Notes: a model not told the origin generated them from the letters alone. Counted from the first letter of the stretch, positions 17,515 to 27,126 are shown. The stretch: DNA of 64,000 nt from Chryseobacterium gilvum (GCF_025628965.1 NZ_JAOTEN010000001.1:372001-436000), one strand, 5' to 3'. A program made the numbers and translations.

Positions 17515-18708
17515 ATGACAACTTTAAAAATCTTTACATTAGCAATAGGTGCCGCCGCTTTTCTAAGTGCTAAAAACCTTTCAGACAGTAGTTGCAGCAA
17601 TAATAACCAAAATAGGCAGGTCATAGAAACTCAAACTTTGCCCAATCCGGAAAAACCCGTGATAAAAGAGAACAAAATTCAGGTCGCTTTATTACTGGAT
17701 ACTTCAAACAGTATGGATGGGCTGATTGATCAGGCAAAATCCAGGCTTTGGAATATTGTAAACACGTTAACCACGCTTAAATATAACGGACAGGCTCCAC
17801 AAATCGAAATCGCCTTATACGAATATGGAAACGACGGGCTGAAAGATGAAAACTACATAAGACAAGTTACTCCGTTGACGCAGGACCTTGATCTTGTTTC
17901 GGAAAAACTGTTTGCGCTGAGAACCAACGGCGGAAGTGAATATTGCGGAGCGGTAATTCGTGATGCATCTATGAATCTGAATTGGGATACTAACGAAAAA
18001 AGCATGAAGTTGATTTATATCGCAGGAAATGAAGCGTTTGATCAGGGTAAAATAAATTATAAAGAAGTTATTTCTAAAGCCAAAAACAAGAAAATTTATA
18101 CCAATACCATTTTCTGCGGAAGCAGAGATGAAGGGATTCAGTCTTTCTGGCAAAACGGAGCAAATCTGGGAGAAGGAAAATTTTTTAATATCGACAGTGA
18201 CCGGAAAGTAATCGATATCGCAACACCTTATGATCTAAAAATTTCAGAATACAATTTAAAATTAAATGATACTTATATTTCCTACGGAATCAGAGGTTCA
18301 GAATATAAAAGCAAGCAGGTAACCCAGGATTCTAATGCAGAAATGCAGTCAGTGTCAAATGCTGTAGAACGTACAGTAAGCAAATCAAAGAAAAATGCTT
18401 ATAAAAATGATCATTGGGATCTGGTAGACAAGGCTGAAAAAGACATGGGATATATTGCAACCATCAAGCAGGAGGAACTTCCTTCCGAGCTGAAAGGAAA
18501 AAGCAAGGAAGAGATTAAAAAAATTGTTGCGCTGAAATCTGAAGACCGCAAAAAAATTCAGCAGGAAATAGAAAGTCTGGCTAAAAAGAGACAGGATTTT
18601 ATTGATGGAGAAATGAAAAAAAGAGGAAGTTCAGATTCTGATGATCTGGGCAAAGCCATCGAAAAATCAATCGTAGAACTGGCCCGGAAAAATGGGTATC
18701 ACTTATAA
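17515..18708 (+). CDS. secreted von Willebrand factor type A domain protein
   Basis: The N-terminal signal region is LKIFTLAIGAAAFLSAKN, and the VWA domain follows at about 55-240. The metal-binding MIDAS motif DxSxS is intact: Asp62, Ser64, Ser66 in LLDTSNSMDG, with later NGGSEYCG supplying a threonine/serine-type ligand region. The C-terminal third is Lys/Glu-rich and probably a helical coil. It is the second gene after muiA-like, 30 bp apart. A role in envelope protein interactions is inferred; the partner is unknown, but the MuiA-like protein is the obvious candidate. Confidence 0.85.
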   Translation: MTTLKIFTLAIGAAAFLSAKNLSDSSCSNNNQNRQVIETQTLPNPEKPVIKENKIQVALLLDTSNSMDGLIDQAKSRLWNIVNTLTTLKYNGQAPQIEIALYEYGNDGLKDENYIRQVTPLTQDLDLVSEKLFALRTNGGSEYCGAVIRDASMNLNWDTNEKSMKLIYIAGNEAFDQGKINYKEVISKAKNKKIYTNTIFCGSRDEGIQSFWQNGANLGEGKFFNIDSDRKVIDIATPYDLKISEYNLKLNDTYISYGIRGSEYKSKQVTQDSNAEMQSVSNAVERTVSKSKKNAYKNDHWDLVDKAEKDMGYIATIKQEELPSELKGKSKEEIKKIVALKSEDRKKIQQEIESLAKKRQDFIDGEMKKRGSSDSDDLGKAIEKSIVELARKNGYHL

Positions 18709-18789
18709 AAATAATTTCGGAAGAGGTTATATGATTGTATGGTTTAATTATTGATACAATAAAAAATCACTCAATCAAAAAAATATAAT

Positions 18790-19170
18790 ATGATCACAAT
18801 TATTAATGATGCCCCTGAAAATGTTGCTGCCTTCAAAGCTACAGGCGAAATAACAAAAGAAGATTTTGAGAATCTCGTCATTCCTCATGTAAAGAAAAAA
18901 GTAGAGCAGTTCGGAGAATTGAATTATCTGCTGTATTTAGATACCGATTTAGACCAGTTTACAGCAGGAGCATGGCTTCAGGATGTATTTTTAGGATTAA
19001 AAAACATCACAAAATGGAATCGTGCGGCAATCGTTACAGATAAAGAAGGAGTCCAGAAATTTACAGATATTTTCAGTGTGGTTATGCCCGGAGAATTTAA
19101 GTCTTTCCCCAAAGACAACCTGTACAACGCATTTTATTGGTGCGAAAACGGAAACGAAGTTGAAAATTAA
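18790..19170 (+). CDS. SpoIIAA-like / STAS-type small protein
   Basis: This 126-residue soluble protein resembles the SpoIIAA-like family (DUF3478, YtfJ/STAS-like fold): ITIINDAPENVAAFKATGEITKEDFENLVIP, then a central LLYLDTDL and AAIVTDKEGVQKF. No catalytic residues are evident. It lies 81 bp after the VWA gene with a terminator behind it; co-transcription is possible, but it may have its own promoter. Confidence 0.75.
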   Translation: MITIINDAPENVAAFKATGEITKEDFENLVIPHVKKKVEQFGELNYLLYLDTDLDQFTAGAWLQDVFLGLKNITKWNRAAIVTDKEGVQKFTDIFSVVMPGEFKSFPKDNLYNAFYWCENGNEVEN

Positions 19171-19180
19171 AATTAGAAGG

Positions 19181-19206
19181 AGAGAAGCGTTTGCTTCTCT
19201 TTTTTA
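19181..19206 (+). terminator. intrinsic terminator after the SpoIIAA-like gene
   Basis: AGAGAAGC (19181-19188), loop gttt, GCTTCTCT (19193-19200), then a T-run. Confidence 0.85.
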
Positions 19207-19328
19207 TTGCCGAAGATACAAATCATCCGTTCATAATGCAGTATTTCTCATCAAAGATATAGAATCATTGTATTGTTTTCTCTGTAGATTTTACCGTCAT
19301 TTGTAAAGAATTTTTTTTAACTATCAAT

Positions 19329-20582
19329 ATGAAAAAAGCCATTCTGATTACCATTGGTGACGAGATTCTTTCAGGAAATACAATAGACACCAATTCAAAT
19401 TTTATAGCCACTGAACTTAAAAATATCGGGATACAAGTTTCAGAGATTTTTACCATTTCGGATGAGATCGGGAAAATTAAATCCACTTTACAACTGGCTT
19501 TTGAATCTGCGGATGTTGTCATTACAACCGGCGGATTGGGCCCTACAAGAGACGATAAAACAAAAAAAGCGCTTGCTGAGTTCTTCAATGATGAAATTGC
19601 TTTGGATGAGGTTACTTTTGAGCATCTCAAAAAATATATGGCAAAAAGGGGGCGACTGGAAATTTTAGAAAGAAACCGTGAACAGGCCTTTGTTCCTACA
19701 ACATCTACGGTTTTTCAAAACCATTACGGAACCGCGCCCTGCATGATGATGCAACTCGGTGAGAAACTGTCTTTCAGTCTTCCTGGAGTTCCTTATGAGG
19801 TAAAACCGTTATTAAAAGACCAGATCATTCCTTATTTAAAAGAAAAATTTAATCTGAATTATATAACATCGAGAATTGTTTCGGTGGTCGGAATTCCGGA
19901 AAGTATTTTAGCAGATAGGATAGAATCCTGGGAACTTGCGCTTCCCGAAAATCTGTCTTTATCGTATCTTCCCGTAGGAACCAGGGTTAAATTAAGACTG
20001 ACAGCCATAGGTACAGATCATGTTTTCCTCCATAAGCAGCTTGAAGATGAAATTAAAAAGCTGTTTCCCATTATCGGAGAGCATATTATTGCGACTACTG
20101 AAGATAAAATCGAAAAAATACTTGGCGAAATCTTAACGGAAAAAAAACTTACCGTCTCTACGGCAGAAAGCTGTACCGGAGGTGAATTGGCGAGATTAAT
20201 TGTTTCCAGCCCCGGAAGCTCTACATATTTTATGGGCGGGGTAATTCCTTACGCAACAGAAAAGAAAATCGAAATTTTAAAAGTTTCACAAAACACCGTC
20301 GATGCATATACTGTAGTAAGCGAAGAGGTTGCGTCAGAAATGTCAAAAGGGTGTCAGAAAATGTTCGGGACAGATATTTCGCTTTCCACCACAGGAGTTG
20401 CGGGTCCCGGAAAAGGAGAAGACGGTAAAGAAGTGGGAACAGTGTATTATACCATAAGAATCCATGATCAGGAAAAAACCTCAAAATTATATCTTCCTCA
20501 TCTGGAACGTTCAGATTTTTCTTATTTCGTATCGCAGAAAATTATCCAGGATTTGGTGGAACTGCTGATTAATACACAATAA
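19329..20582 (+). CDS. cinA: CinA family nicotinamide-nucleotide amidohydrolase-type protein
   Basis: This is a full-length two-domain CinA of 417 residues. The N-terminal MoCF-like domain (about 1-170) begins ILITIGDEILSGNTIDTNSN and contains TTGGLGPTRDDKTKKAL; this half is linked to ADP-ribose pyrophosphatase activity in the family. The C-terminal domain (about 255-415) has the nicotinamide mononucleotide deamidase signature STAESCTGGELARLI and GVAGPGKGEDGKEVG. The family recycles NMN in pyridine nucleotide metabolism. Confidence 0.93.
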   Translation: MKKAILITIGDEILSGNTIDTNSNFIATELKNIGIQVSEIFTISDEIGKIKSTLQLAFESADVVITTGGLGPTRDDKTKKALAEFFNDEIALDEVTFEHLKKYMAKRGRLEILERNREQAFVPTTSTVFQNHYGTAPCMMMQLGEKLSFSLPGVPYEVKPLLKDQIIPYLKEKFNLNYITSRIVSVVGIPESILADRIESWELALPENLSLSYLPVGTRVKLRLTAIGTDHVFLHKQLEDEIKKLFPIIGEHIIATTEDKIEKILGEILTEKKLTVSTAESCTGGELARLIVSSPGSSTYFMGGVIPYATEKKIEILKVSQNTVDAYTVVSEEVASEMSKGCQKMFGTDISLSTTGVAGPGKGEDGKEVGTVYYTIRIHDQEKTSKLYLPHLERSDFSYFVSQKIIQDLVELLINTQ

Positions 20583-20611
20583 TTCAGGATTATATAAAGT
20601 GATTGTTACAA

Positions 20612-20625
20612 AAAATGATCATTTT
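20612..20625. repeat. 14-bp perfect palindrome AAAATGATCATTTT
   Basis: This is a perfect palindrome without a loop between cinA and the first M13 peptidase gene, about 80 bp before the latter's ATG. It could be an operator for that gene. There is no other support. Confidence 0.3.
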
Positions 20626-20704
20626 GTAATATTTAATTAAATTTGTTATGAAGATCAGTAACGAATTCAAAAAAACAGATACTTATTGTATAAATTGTTA
20701 AAAT

Positions 20705-22741
20705 ATGAAAAAATTAACCCTTTCTTTATCTCTGTTAGCAGGAATCTGTACCCAAACTATAGTAAATGCACAAACCAGTACAGGAGATAAAGGATTAGAC
20801 ATCACTTTGATGGATAAATCTATCCGTCCACAGGATGATTTTTATAATTATGTAAGCGGAACGTGGATGAAAACCGCTAAAATCCCTTCTGATAAACCTA
20901 CTTGGGGAAGCTTCAACAAGTTAGCCGATGATACGGATAACAATTCCATGACGATTTTAAATTCTCTTTTAAAAGATAAATTTGCAGACGGGAGTGAAGG
21001 CAAAAAAATCCAGGATTTGTACGCAACGTACATGAATATGCAGAAGAGAAATGCAGACGGGATCAAGCCTATTCAGGAAAACCTCAACAAAATCGATGCA
21101 ATCAAAAACCTGAATGATCTTCAGAATTATTTAACCTCAGTTACAAAAGAAGGTGAAAACACATTCTACGGATGGGGAGTAGATGCAGATCTTAAAGATT
21201 CTAAGATGAACGCCGTTTACCTTGGCAATGCTTCGCTTGGTTTGGGAAGAGATTATTACCAGAAAGTAAACGAAAAAAATACGGAAGCTCTTGCTGAATA
21301 TCAGAAATATGTAGCTTCTATGCTTAAAGAATTAGGATATACAAATGCTGATGCTGCTGCAAAAGGTATTGTAGATTACGAAAAAAGCATTGCTAAAACA
21401 TATCTTACCAATGAGCAGAGCCGTGATAATACCTTACAGTACAACCCGGAAACGATGGCTCAGCTTTCTGCATTGGTGAAAAATGTAGATTTGCCGTCGT
21501 ATCTTAAAAAAGTAGGGGTTTCTACAGATAAAGTAATCATCGGTGAATTGGGATATTATAAAAACTTTGATAAACTGGTAAGTACTCAGAATCTTCCGGT
21601 AATCAAAGATTATCTTAAATTTCATATGGTTCATGGGAGTGCTTCTTATCTAAGTGAGAAATTAGGAGACATGAAATTTGCGTTCTACGGAAAATATCTT
21701 AGAGGTCAGCAAGAGCAGAGAGCTTTAAACAAAAGAGGATATGAATTGATCAACGGTTCTTTGGGTGAGGCTTTCGGTAAATTATATGTTGAAAAATATT
21801 TCCCTGCTGAAGCAAAAGCTCAGATGGTAGAATTGATCGATTATTTAAAGAAAAGTTTTGCCGTTCATATCAATAATTTAGCATGGATGTCTTCTACAAC
21901 AAAGGAAAAAGCAATGAATAAGCTGAATAAGTTTACTGTAAAAGTTGCGTATCCGGATAAATGGAAAGATTATTCTAAATTACAGATCGTTTCTGAAGCA
22001 AAAGGCGGAAATTTATATTCAAACCTTCAAAACCTTTCAGAATGGCAATACAACAAAGATTTAGCAAAGATCGGAAAACCGGTAGATAAATCTGAATGGG
22101 GAATGACGCCTCAAACCGTGAATGCTTATTATAATCCGGTAAACAACGAAATCGTTTTCCCTGCTGCAATTTTACAGCCGCCTTTCTTTAATCCTAAAGC
22201 TGATGCTGCAGTGAATTTTGGAGGAATCGGTGCCGTAATCGGTCACGAAATGAGCCACGGATTTGATGATTCGGGAGCACAGTTTGATGCAGACGGTAAT
22301 TTGGTAGACTGGTGGACTCCGGAAGATAAAGCCAACTTCGAAAAAGCGACAAAAGCTTTGGCTTCTCAGTACGATAAATACGAGCCGGTAAAAGGAACTT
22401 TCGTAAACGGTACGTTCACAAACGGTGAAAATATTGCTGACTTAGGCGGAGTAAATATCGCTTATGATGCATTACAAATGTATTTAAAAGATAAAGGAAA
22501 TCCGGGTGTAATAAGTGGTTACACGCAGGATCAGAGGTTTTTCCTAAGCTGGGCAACGGTTTGGAGAACACTATCAAGTGAAAAATATATGGTCAACCAG
22601 GTAAAAACAGATCCGCATTCGCCTGGATATTTCAGAAGTTTCGGGCCTCTTACCAATGTCGATGCATTTTACAAAGCATTTGATGTGAAACAGGGAGACA
22701 AATTATACAAAAAACCGGAAGAAAGAATTAAAATCTGGTAA
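20705..22741 (+). CDS. M13 family metallopeptidase (PepO/neprilysin-like), secreted
   Basis: This is a zinc endopeptidase of 678 residues, the usual M13 length. It has a signal peptide (KLTLSLSLLAGICTQTIVNAQ), the N-terminal motif DKSIRPQDDFYNYVSGTWMK, the zinc site HEMSH at about residue 514 (GAVIGHEMSHGFDDSG), the third ligand in GENIADLGG at about 575, and the C-terminal family motif ending PEERIKIW. It is predicted to be periplasmic or cell-surface. A closely related paralogue follows; each has its own terminator, so they are separate transcription units. Confidence 0.94.
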   Translation: MKKLTLSLSLLAGICTQTIVNAQTSTGDKGLDITLMDKSIRPQDDFYNYVSGTWMKTAKIPSDKPTWGSFNKLADDTDNNSMTILNSLLKDKFADGSEGKKIQDLYATYMNMQKRNADGIKPIQENLNKIDAIKNLNDLQNYLTSVTKEGENTFYGWGVDADLKDSKMNAVYLGNASLGLGRDYYQKVNEKNTEALAEYQKYVASMLKELGYTNADAAAKGIVDYEKSIAKTYLTNEQSRDNTLQYNPETMAQLSALVKNVDLPSYLKKVGVSTDKVIIGELGYYKNFDKLVSTQNLPVIKDYLKFHMVHGSASYLSEKLGDMKFAFYGKYLRGQQEQRALNKRGYELINGSLGEAFGKLYVEKYFPAEAKAQMVELIDYLKKSFAVHINNLAWMSSTTKEKAMNKLNKFTVKVAYPDKWKDYSKLQIVSEAKGGNLYSNLQNLSEWQYNKDLAKIGKPVDKSEWGMTPQTVNAYYNPVNNEIVFPAAILQPPFFNPKADAAVNFGGIGAVIGHEMSHGFDDSGAQFDADGNLVDWWTPEDKANFEKATKALASQYDKYEPVKGTFVNGTFTNGENIADLGGVNIAYDALQMYLKDKGNPGVISGYTQDQRFFLSWATVWRTLSSEKYMVNQVKTDPHSPGYFRSFGPLTNVDAFYKAFDVKQGDKLYKKPEERIKIW

Positions 22742-22750
22742 TATTCAAAG

Positions 22751-22775
22751 CCGCTCAGAAATGAGCGGTTTTTTT
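22751..22775 (+). terminator. intrinsic terminator after the first M13 peptidase
   Basis: CCGCTCA (22751-22757), loop gaaa, TGAGCGG (22762-22768), then T7. Confidence 0.88.
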
Positions 22776-22873
22776 ATGGCCCATGTTTTTAATTTAATAT
22801 ATACTGAATACTCAATTGATATAAAAACTTATTTAAAATTCTATGAAGCATTAATGATTTAACATAATTTCAT

Positions 22874-22881
22874 TATATTTG
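22874..22881 (+). promoter_or_regulatory. -7 promoter element for the second M13 peptidase (TATATTTG)
   Basis: This is a full TAnnTTTG match, 28 nt before the ATG at 22910. Confidence 0.55.
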
Positions 22882-22909
22882 GTAAGTATGTAATAATCAA
22901 AATAGTATT

Positions 22910-24997
22910 ATGAAAAAGATAAATATCGCAATACTTGCCTTTTCAGGAATTGTATTTTTAAATTCGTGCGGAACCGCAAAAACCGTGAACACATCTCCGG
23001 AAAAAGAAACTGCAGTGATGGTCGAAGAACCCGTAAAACAGGAAATGAAAGAAGAAGGGATCAATCTGTCTTATATAGATAAAACTGTGCGCCCACAAGA
23101 CGATTTCTTTACTTATGTCAACGGAAACTGGATGAAAACAACACAGATTCCTTCCGATAAAGCAAGTTGGGGATCATTCAATGCGCTGAGAGAAAACGTA
23201 GATGATGCTTCTCTCGATATTTTAAATAAAATTTTATCCGAAAAATATGACGAAGGATCCGAAGGCCAGAAAATTCAGAATCTGTATGCATCTTTTATGG
23301 ATGTCAGCAAAAGAAATGCGGAAGGCTTAAAACCGGTTAAAAGTGATCTTGCAAAGATTGATGCGATCAAAAATATAAATGACCTTCAGAAATATTTACT
23401 GGAAGCCACAAAATTGGGAGACAATTCTTTCTATGGATGGAGAGTAAGTGCAGATCTGAAAGATTCTAAAATGAATGCAGTGTATCTTGGAGGTCCGGAT
23501 CTTGGTCTGGGAAGAGATTATTACCAGAAAGTAAACGAAGCCAACACAAAAACTTTGGCGGAATACCAGAATTATGTAGCGAAACTGTTTGGAGTTTTAG
23601 GATATAAAAATTCAGATCAGGCTGCAAAAAATGTAGTGGATTTTGAAAAACAGCTGGCTAATTATTTATTGACTCTTGAGCAGAACAGAGATGCCAATTT
23701 AAGATATAACCCTAAAAAGGTATCTGAACTTTCAGGTTTGGTTAAAAATGTTAATCTGGCAAAATATCTTTCCGATGCAGGCGTAAATACCGATAAAGTG
23801 ATTGTAGGCGAGCTGAAATATTACCAGAATATGGATCAGTTTCTGACGCAGAAAAATCTTCCTTTGCTGAAAGATTATCTTAAATATCATATTCTCAATG
23901 GCAATGCAAGCAGCCTGGATGAAAATTTAGACACCATCCGTTTTGATTTTTATTCTAAATATCTGCAGGGCCAGAAAGAGCAGCGTGCGATGGATAAGAG
24001 AGGTTTGGCGCTCGTGAACGGAGTTTTGGGAGAAGCTTTCGGTAAATTATATGTCGAAAAATATTTCAGCCCGGAATCCAAGCAGCAGATGGAAGTGTAC
24101 ATCGATTACATTCTAAAATCATTCAAAAACCATATCAACGAGATGGATTGGATGTCGCCGGAAACCAAAGTAAAAGCACAGGAAAAATTATCAAAATTCA
24201 CTGTGAAAATCGCGTATCCGGATCAGTGGAAAGATTATTCAAAACTGAAAGTCGATCAGGGTGCAAGTTTATACTCAAATCTGCAGAATGTTTCTGCATG
24301 GCAATATCAGAAAAGCCTTGAGAAGGTAGGAAAACCGGTTGACAAAACAGAATGGGGAATGTCTCCGCAAACGGTAAATGCATATTATAGCGGTTCGAAT
24401 AACGAGATCGTATTTCCTGCAGCCATTCTCCAGCCGCCTTTTTATAACCCGAAAGCAGATGCTGCCGTTAATTTCGGTGGGATCGGTGCTGTAATCGGTC
24501 ACGAAATTTCTCATGGCTTCGATGACAGCGGATCTCGTTTCGACGGAGACGGCAACCTGAATAATTGGTGGACAGAACAGGACCGTAAGAACTTTGACGC
24601 AAAAGTAGCGCAGTTGGCGTCGCAATACAGCACGTATGAGCCTGTAAAAGGAAGCTTCGTAAACGGTAAATTTACAAGTGGCGAAAATATCGGTGATTTA
24701 GGCGGTGTTGCGGTTGCATACGACGCGCTTCAGATGTATCTTAAAGACCATGGAAATCCCGGCCCGATCAGCGGTTATACGCAGGATCAGCGGTTTTTCC
24801 TAAGCTGGGCAACGGTCTGGAGAACCAAATCTACCGATCAATATATGATGAATCAGGTAAAAACAGACCCGCATTCTCCGGGATATTTCAGGGCATTCGG
24901 GCCTTTGGTGAATCAGGATAGCTTTATGAAAGCATTTGATATCAAACCGGGAGATAAATTGTATAAAGCTCCGGAAGAAAGAATAAAAATCTGGTAA
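22910..24997 (+). CDS. M13 family metallopeptidase, lipoprotein paralogue
   Basis: This second M13 peptidase (695 residues) is very similar along its length to the one at 20705, but it has a lipoprotein signal (IVFLNSC, Cys near residue 20) and a short acidic linker instead of a cleavable signal peptide. The zinc site is HEISH (GAVIGHEISHGFDDSG) and the third ligand is in GENIGDLGG. Both copies end PEERIKIW. It is probably anchored in the outer membrane while the paralogue is free in the periplasm; this division of labour is inferred. Confidence 0.93.
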   Translation: MKKINIAILAFSGIVFLNSCGTAKTVNTSPEKETAVMVEEPVKQEMKEEGINLSYIDKTVRPQDDFFTYVNGNWMKTTQIPSDKASWGSFNALRENVDDASLDILNKILSEKYDEGSEGQKIQNLYASFMDVSKRNAEGLKPVKSDLAKIDAIKNINDLQKYLLEATKLGDNSFYGWRVSADLKDSKMNAVYLGGPDLGLGRDYYQKVNEANTKTLAEYQNYVAKLFGVLGYKNSDQAAKNVVDFEKQLANYLLTLEQNRDANLRYNPKKVSELSGLVKNVNLAKYLSDAGVNTDKVIVGELKYYQNMDQFLTQKNLPLLKDYLKYHILNGNASSLDENLDTIRFDFYSKYLQGQKEQRAMDKRGLALVNGVLGEAFGKLYVEKYFSPESKQQMEVYIDYILKSFKNHINEMDWMSPETKVKAQEKLSKFTVKIAYPDQWKDYSKLKVDQGASLYSNLQNVSAWQYQKSLEKVGKPVDKTEWGMSPQTVNAYYSGSNNEIVFPAAILQPPFYNPKADAAVNFGGIGAVIGHEISHGFDDSGSRFDGDGNLNNWWTEQDRKNFDAKVAQLASQYSTYEPVKGSFVNGKFTSGENIGDLGGVAVAYDALQMYLKDHGNPGPISGYTQDQRFFLSWATVWRTKSTDQYMMNQVKTDPHSPGYFRAFGPLVNQDSFMKAFDIKPGDKLYKAPEERIKIW

Positions 24998-25011
24998 ATA
25001 GCCAATAGAAT

Positions 25012-25050
25012 AATAAAGCACATCAGTAGAATGTGCTTTATTGCTTTTTA
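25012..25050 (+). terminator. intrinsic terminator after the second M13 peptidase
   Basis: AATAAAGCACAT (25012-25023) pairs with ATGTGCTTTATT (25031-25042); a T-rich stretch follows. Confidence 0.75.
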
Positions 25051-25215
25051 AATAGTAATGAATTAAACAATAATTATTGTTAATATAAAATCTTTATGAT
25101 GAATTATTCATGAAAAAGATGTTGTATGTTCCAGTTTTTTTTTAAATTTAAGCATTGGATTGGTCAATTTTTTGCTGATTCAAAACCAAATCAAAAATCT
25201 CAAAATAATAATAAT

Positions 25216-25662
25216 ATGGCAATGTTTAATTATGGTGTTGGCGGAAACGAAGTCAAAGTCGATGCTAATGAAGCGATTCAGGAAATCCAGGAAAATAAAT
25301 CACTCATTGTAAGCCAGCTTACCACCGATGAATCCTATGTTCCCGAAATTGTGACAGGTTTAAAAACGATGGATGACGTTTTCAGACATTTTCAGCCCTC
25401 CGTTGCGGTACAGCATGAGGCGGAAGACGGAAAAGTTGTGGAAGAAGAATTCCGTTTTCAGAGTCTTTCAGACTTTACTCCCAAAAATCTTACTCAAAAA
25501 TCAGGGTATCTTCAGCAGCTGAGCATGGAGCAGGAGCAGTACAATAAAATTGTACGCCAGCTTAAAAACAACAAGATCCTGCGCAATATGCTGGAAAATG
25601 AGCAGTCAAGAGCTGCCTTTATCGAAGCCCTGAAAGAAGTAGCACAGGAACTTGAAAAATAA
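25216..25662 (+). CDS. tssB: type VI secretion sheath small subunit TssB (Bacteroidota subtype)
   Basis: This is the probable contractile-sheath small subunit of the Bacteroidota T6SS (subtype iii), about 148 residues. The N-terminus MAMFNYGVGGNEVKVDANE and the helical C-terminus (QLKNNKILRNMLENEQSRAA) fit that family as I know it. A longer ORF starts at 25126, but its extra 30 residues are Phe/Asn-rich and atypical, so the ATG at 25216 is chosen. It precedes tssC by 19 bp. No other secretion-system gene is present in this window. Confidence 0.8.
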   Translation: MAMFNYGVGGNEVKVDANEAIQEIQENKSLIVSQLTTDESYVPEIVTGLKTMDDVFRHFQPSVAVQHEAEDGKVVEEEFRFQSLSDFTPKNLTQKSGYLQQLSMEQEQYNKIVRQLKNNKILRNMLENEQSRAAFIEALKEVAQELEK

Positions 25663-25681
25663 TTAAACACCTATCACAATC

Positions 25682-27043
25682 ATGGACAGTAAATTACAGG
25701 CTTCAGAAAGCCAGCAACATAATCAACAGCAGCAATCCGGAAAACCGAAAGGGAATCCCATTGAAGAGCTTAGCAAAATAGGAGGTTTTGGTTTTATAGA
25801 ATCTGTCGTAGACGGAATCGCCAATATGAACCCTACCAGAAAAGCACGTAAAGAAATTTTCCTCAACGACGCCAATAAAGCGGAAGAAAGAAAGGAACTG
25901 GCTCAGAAAATCAATCTTTGGGTAGAGCTTTTAAGTACCAACGAATCTGCAGAACAAATGGCGGAAACCTGCAAAGACAAAGCCCATAAAGCGGAAGAAA
26001 GCTTAAAATCAAACTTAAAAAATACGTTGGATGCTGTTCGTCAGTTAGAAACTTCGTACAGAACGGTAGCTCAGTTTTACAAAAATACAGAATTAGATAA
26101 GGTAGATAACGTAAGTATCGTTAATGCTACTTTAGAACAGGTTTCAGATTTGGATAATCCATTGTTTATTGATGCGATCTCAGAAGAATTCAAGCAGTAT
26201 TATGACCGTTTGGATTTAAGGGATAACTATTCGATATTGGCAATTCCCGGATATTTGGGTTCAAATAAAGTAATCGAAAAATGGGCAAAAATCTGTAACG
26301 AAAATAAAGTGATGATGGTGACCGATTTTGCCAATCTGGATAAGCCGGATGACGTGGTAGATCTTTTCCATTCAGCGAATCTTACAGGTGGCGAATTGCA
26401 CAGAAGTAACGTGATTATGACCTGCAACTGGCTTGTAGGGCGTGGTAAAGCTGAAGAAGTGGGAGAGGAGGAAAATGTAGAGCTTCCGCCATCAACTTCA
26501 TTAGCAGGAAAAATCCATAAAACTTTAATGTCTCAGGTTGCCGCCGGTAAAAAACACGGAAACATCAATGAAGTGGATGCCGTAAAATTTGAACTAAAGA
26601 AAAGTGAAATTTCACAGCTGGAAAAAATGGGGCTTGTTCCGATGGTGAATGAATACGGGAAAATCATGGCATTTTCAGCAAAAACATTATTTACAGGAGA
26701 TAATATCGGGCTTCAGACCTATTCAGTTGTACGTGTTTTTGATTATGTGACCAAGGTTTTACTGGATTTCCTCAACAGAAGAGCATTTGAAAACTGGAAT
26801 GCAAGAAATGAAGATGACCTGAGAAAGCAGATTGTTACCTTTTTAGATAATATCAAAGGTCCGGATAAGCTGATTGAGAAATTCAAAATTGTTCGTTTCG
26901 AGCAGGACAAAGTGAATAAAGACAGAGTCTGGCTCGATATCAGACTGACGCCATATTTCCCGACCAAAAGTTTTGTGATCAAATTAGACGGTCACAAAGG
27001 GGATGATGGAAACGAGTGGGATGCACAATATACACAGGACTAA
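25682..27043 (+). CDS. tssC: type VI secretion sheath large subunit TssC (DUF5458 type)
   Basis: This 453-residue protein fits the Bacteroidota TssC family: after a Gln-rich N-terminus it reads NPIEELSKIGGFGFIESV, with a central sheath-forming region (NYSILAIPGYLGSNKVIEKWAKIC) and a C-terminal domain with YFPTKSFVIKLDGHKG. TssB and TssC polymerise around the Hcp tube in the cytoplasm and contract to drive secretion. With tssB it forms a two-gene unit closed by a terminator; baseplate, membrane-complex, hcp, vgrG and clpV genes are absent here. Confidence 0.85.
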   Translation: MDSKLQASESQQHNQQQQSGKPKGNPIEELSKIGGFGFIESVVDGIANMNPTRKARKEIFLNDANKAEERKELAQKINLWVELLSTNESAEQMAETCKDKAHKAEESLKSNLKNTLDAVRQLETSYRTVAQFYKNTELDKVDNVSIVNATLEQVSDLDNPLFIDAISEEFKQYYDRLDLRDNYSILAIPGYLGSNKVIEKWAKICNENKVMMVTDFANLDKPDDVVDLFHSANLTGGELHRSNVIMTCNWLVGRGKAEEVGEEENVELPPSTSLAGKIHKTLMSQVAAGKKHGNINEVDAVKFELKKSEISQLEKMGLVPMVNEYGKIMAFSAKTLFTGDNIGLQTYSVVRVFDYVTKVLLDFLNRRAFENWNARNEDDLRKQIVTFLDNIKGPDKLIEKFKIVRFEQDKVNKDRVWLDIRLTPYFPTKSFVIKLDGHKGDDGNEWDAQYTQD

Positions 27044-27063
27044 TTTCCTGAATAATCATACAT

Positions 27064-27095
27064 AAACCGATGCGTTAAAAACATCGGTTTTTTTC
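27064..27095 (+). terminator. intrinsic terminator after tssBC
   Basis: AAACCGATG (27064-27072) pairs with CATCGGTTT (27082-27090), then a T-run. Confidence 0.85.
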
Positions 27096-27126
27096 TGTAA
27101 TAATATAAGATTATAAAACAATGCTG

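Noticed and set aside
20612..20625. Palindrome AAAATGATCATTTT as a Crp/Fnr site
   Set aside because: The TGA and TCA halves abut without the six-base spacer such proteins need, so only an undefined operator remains possible.
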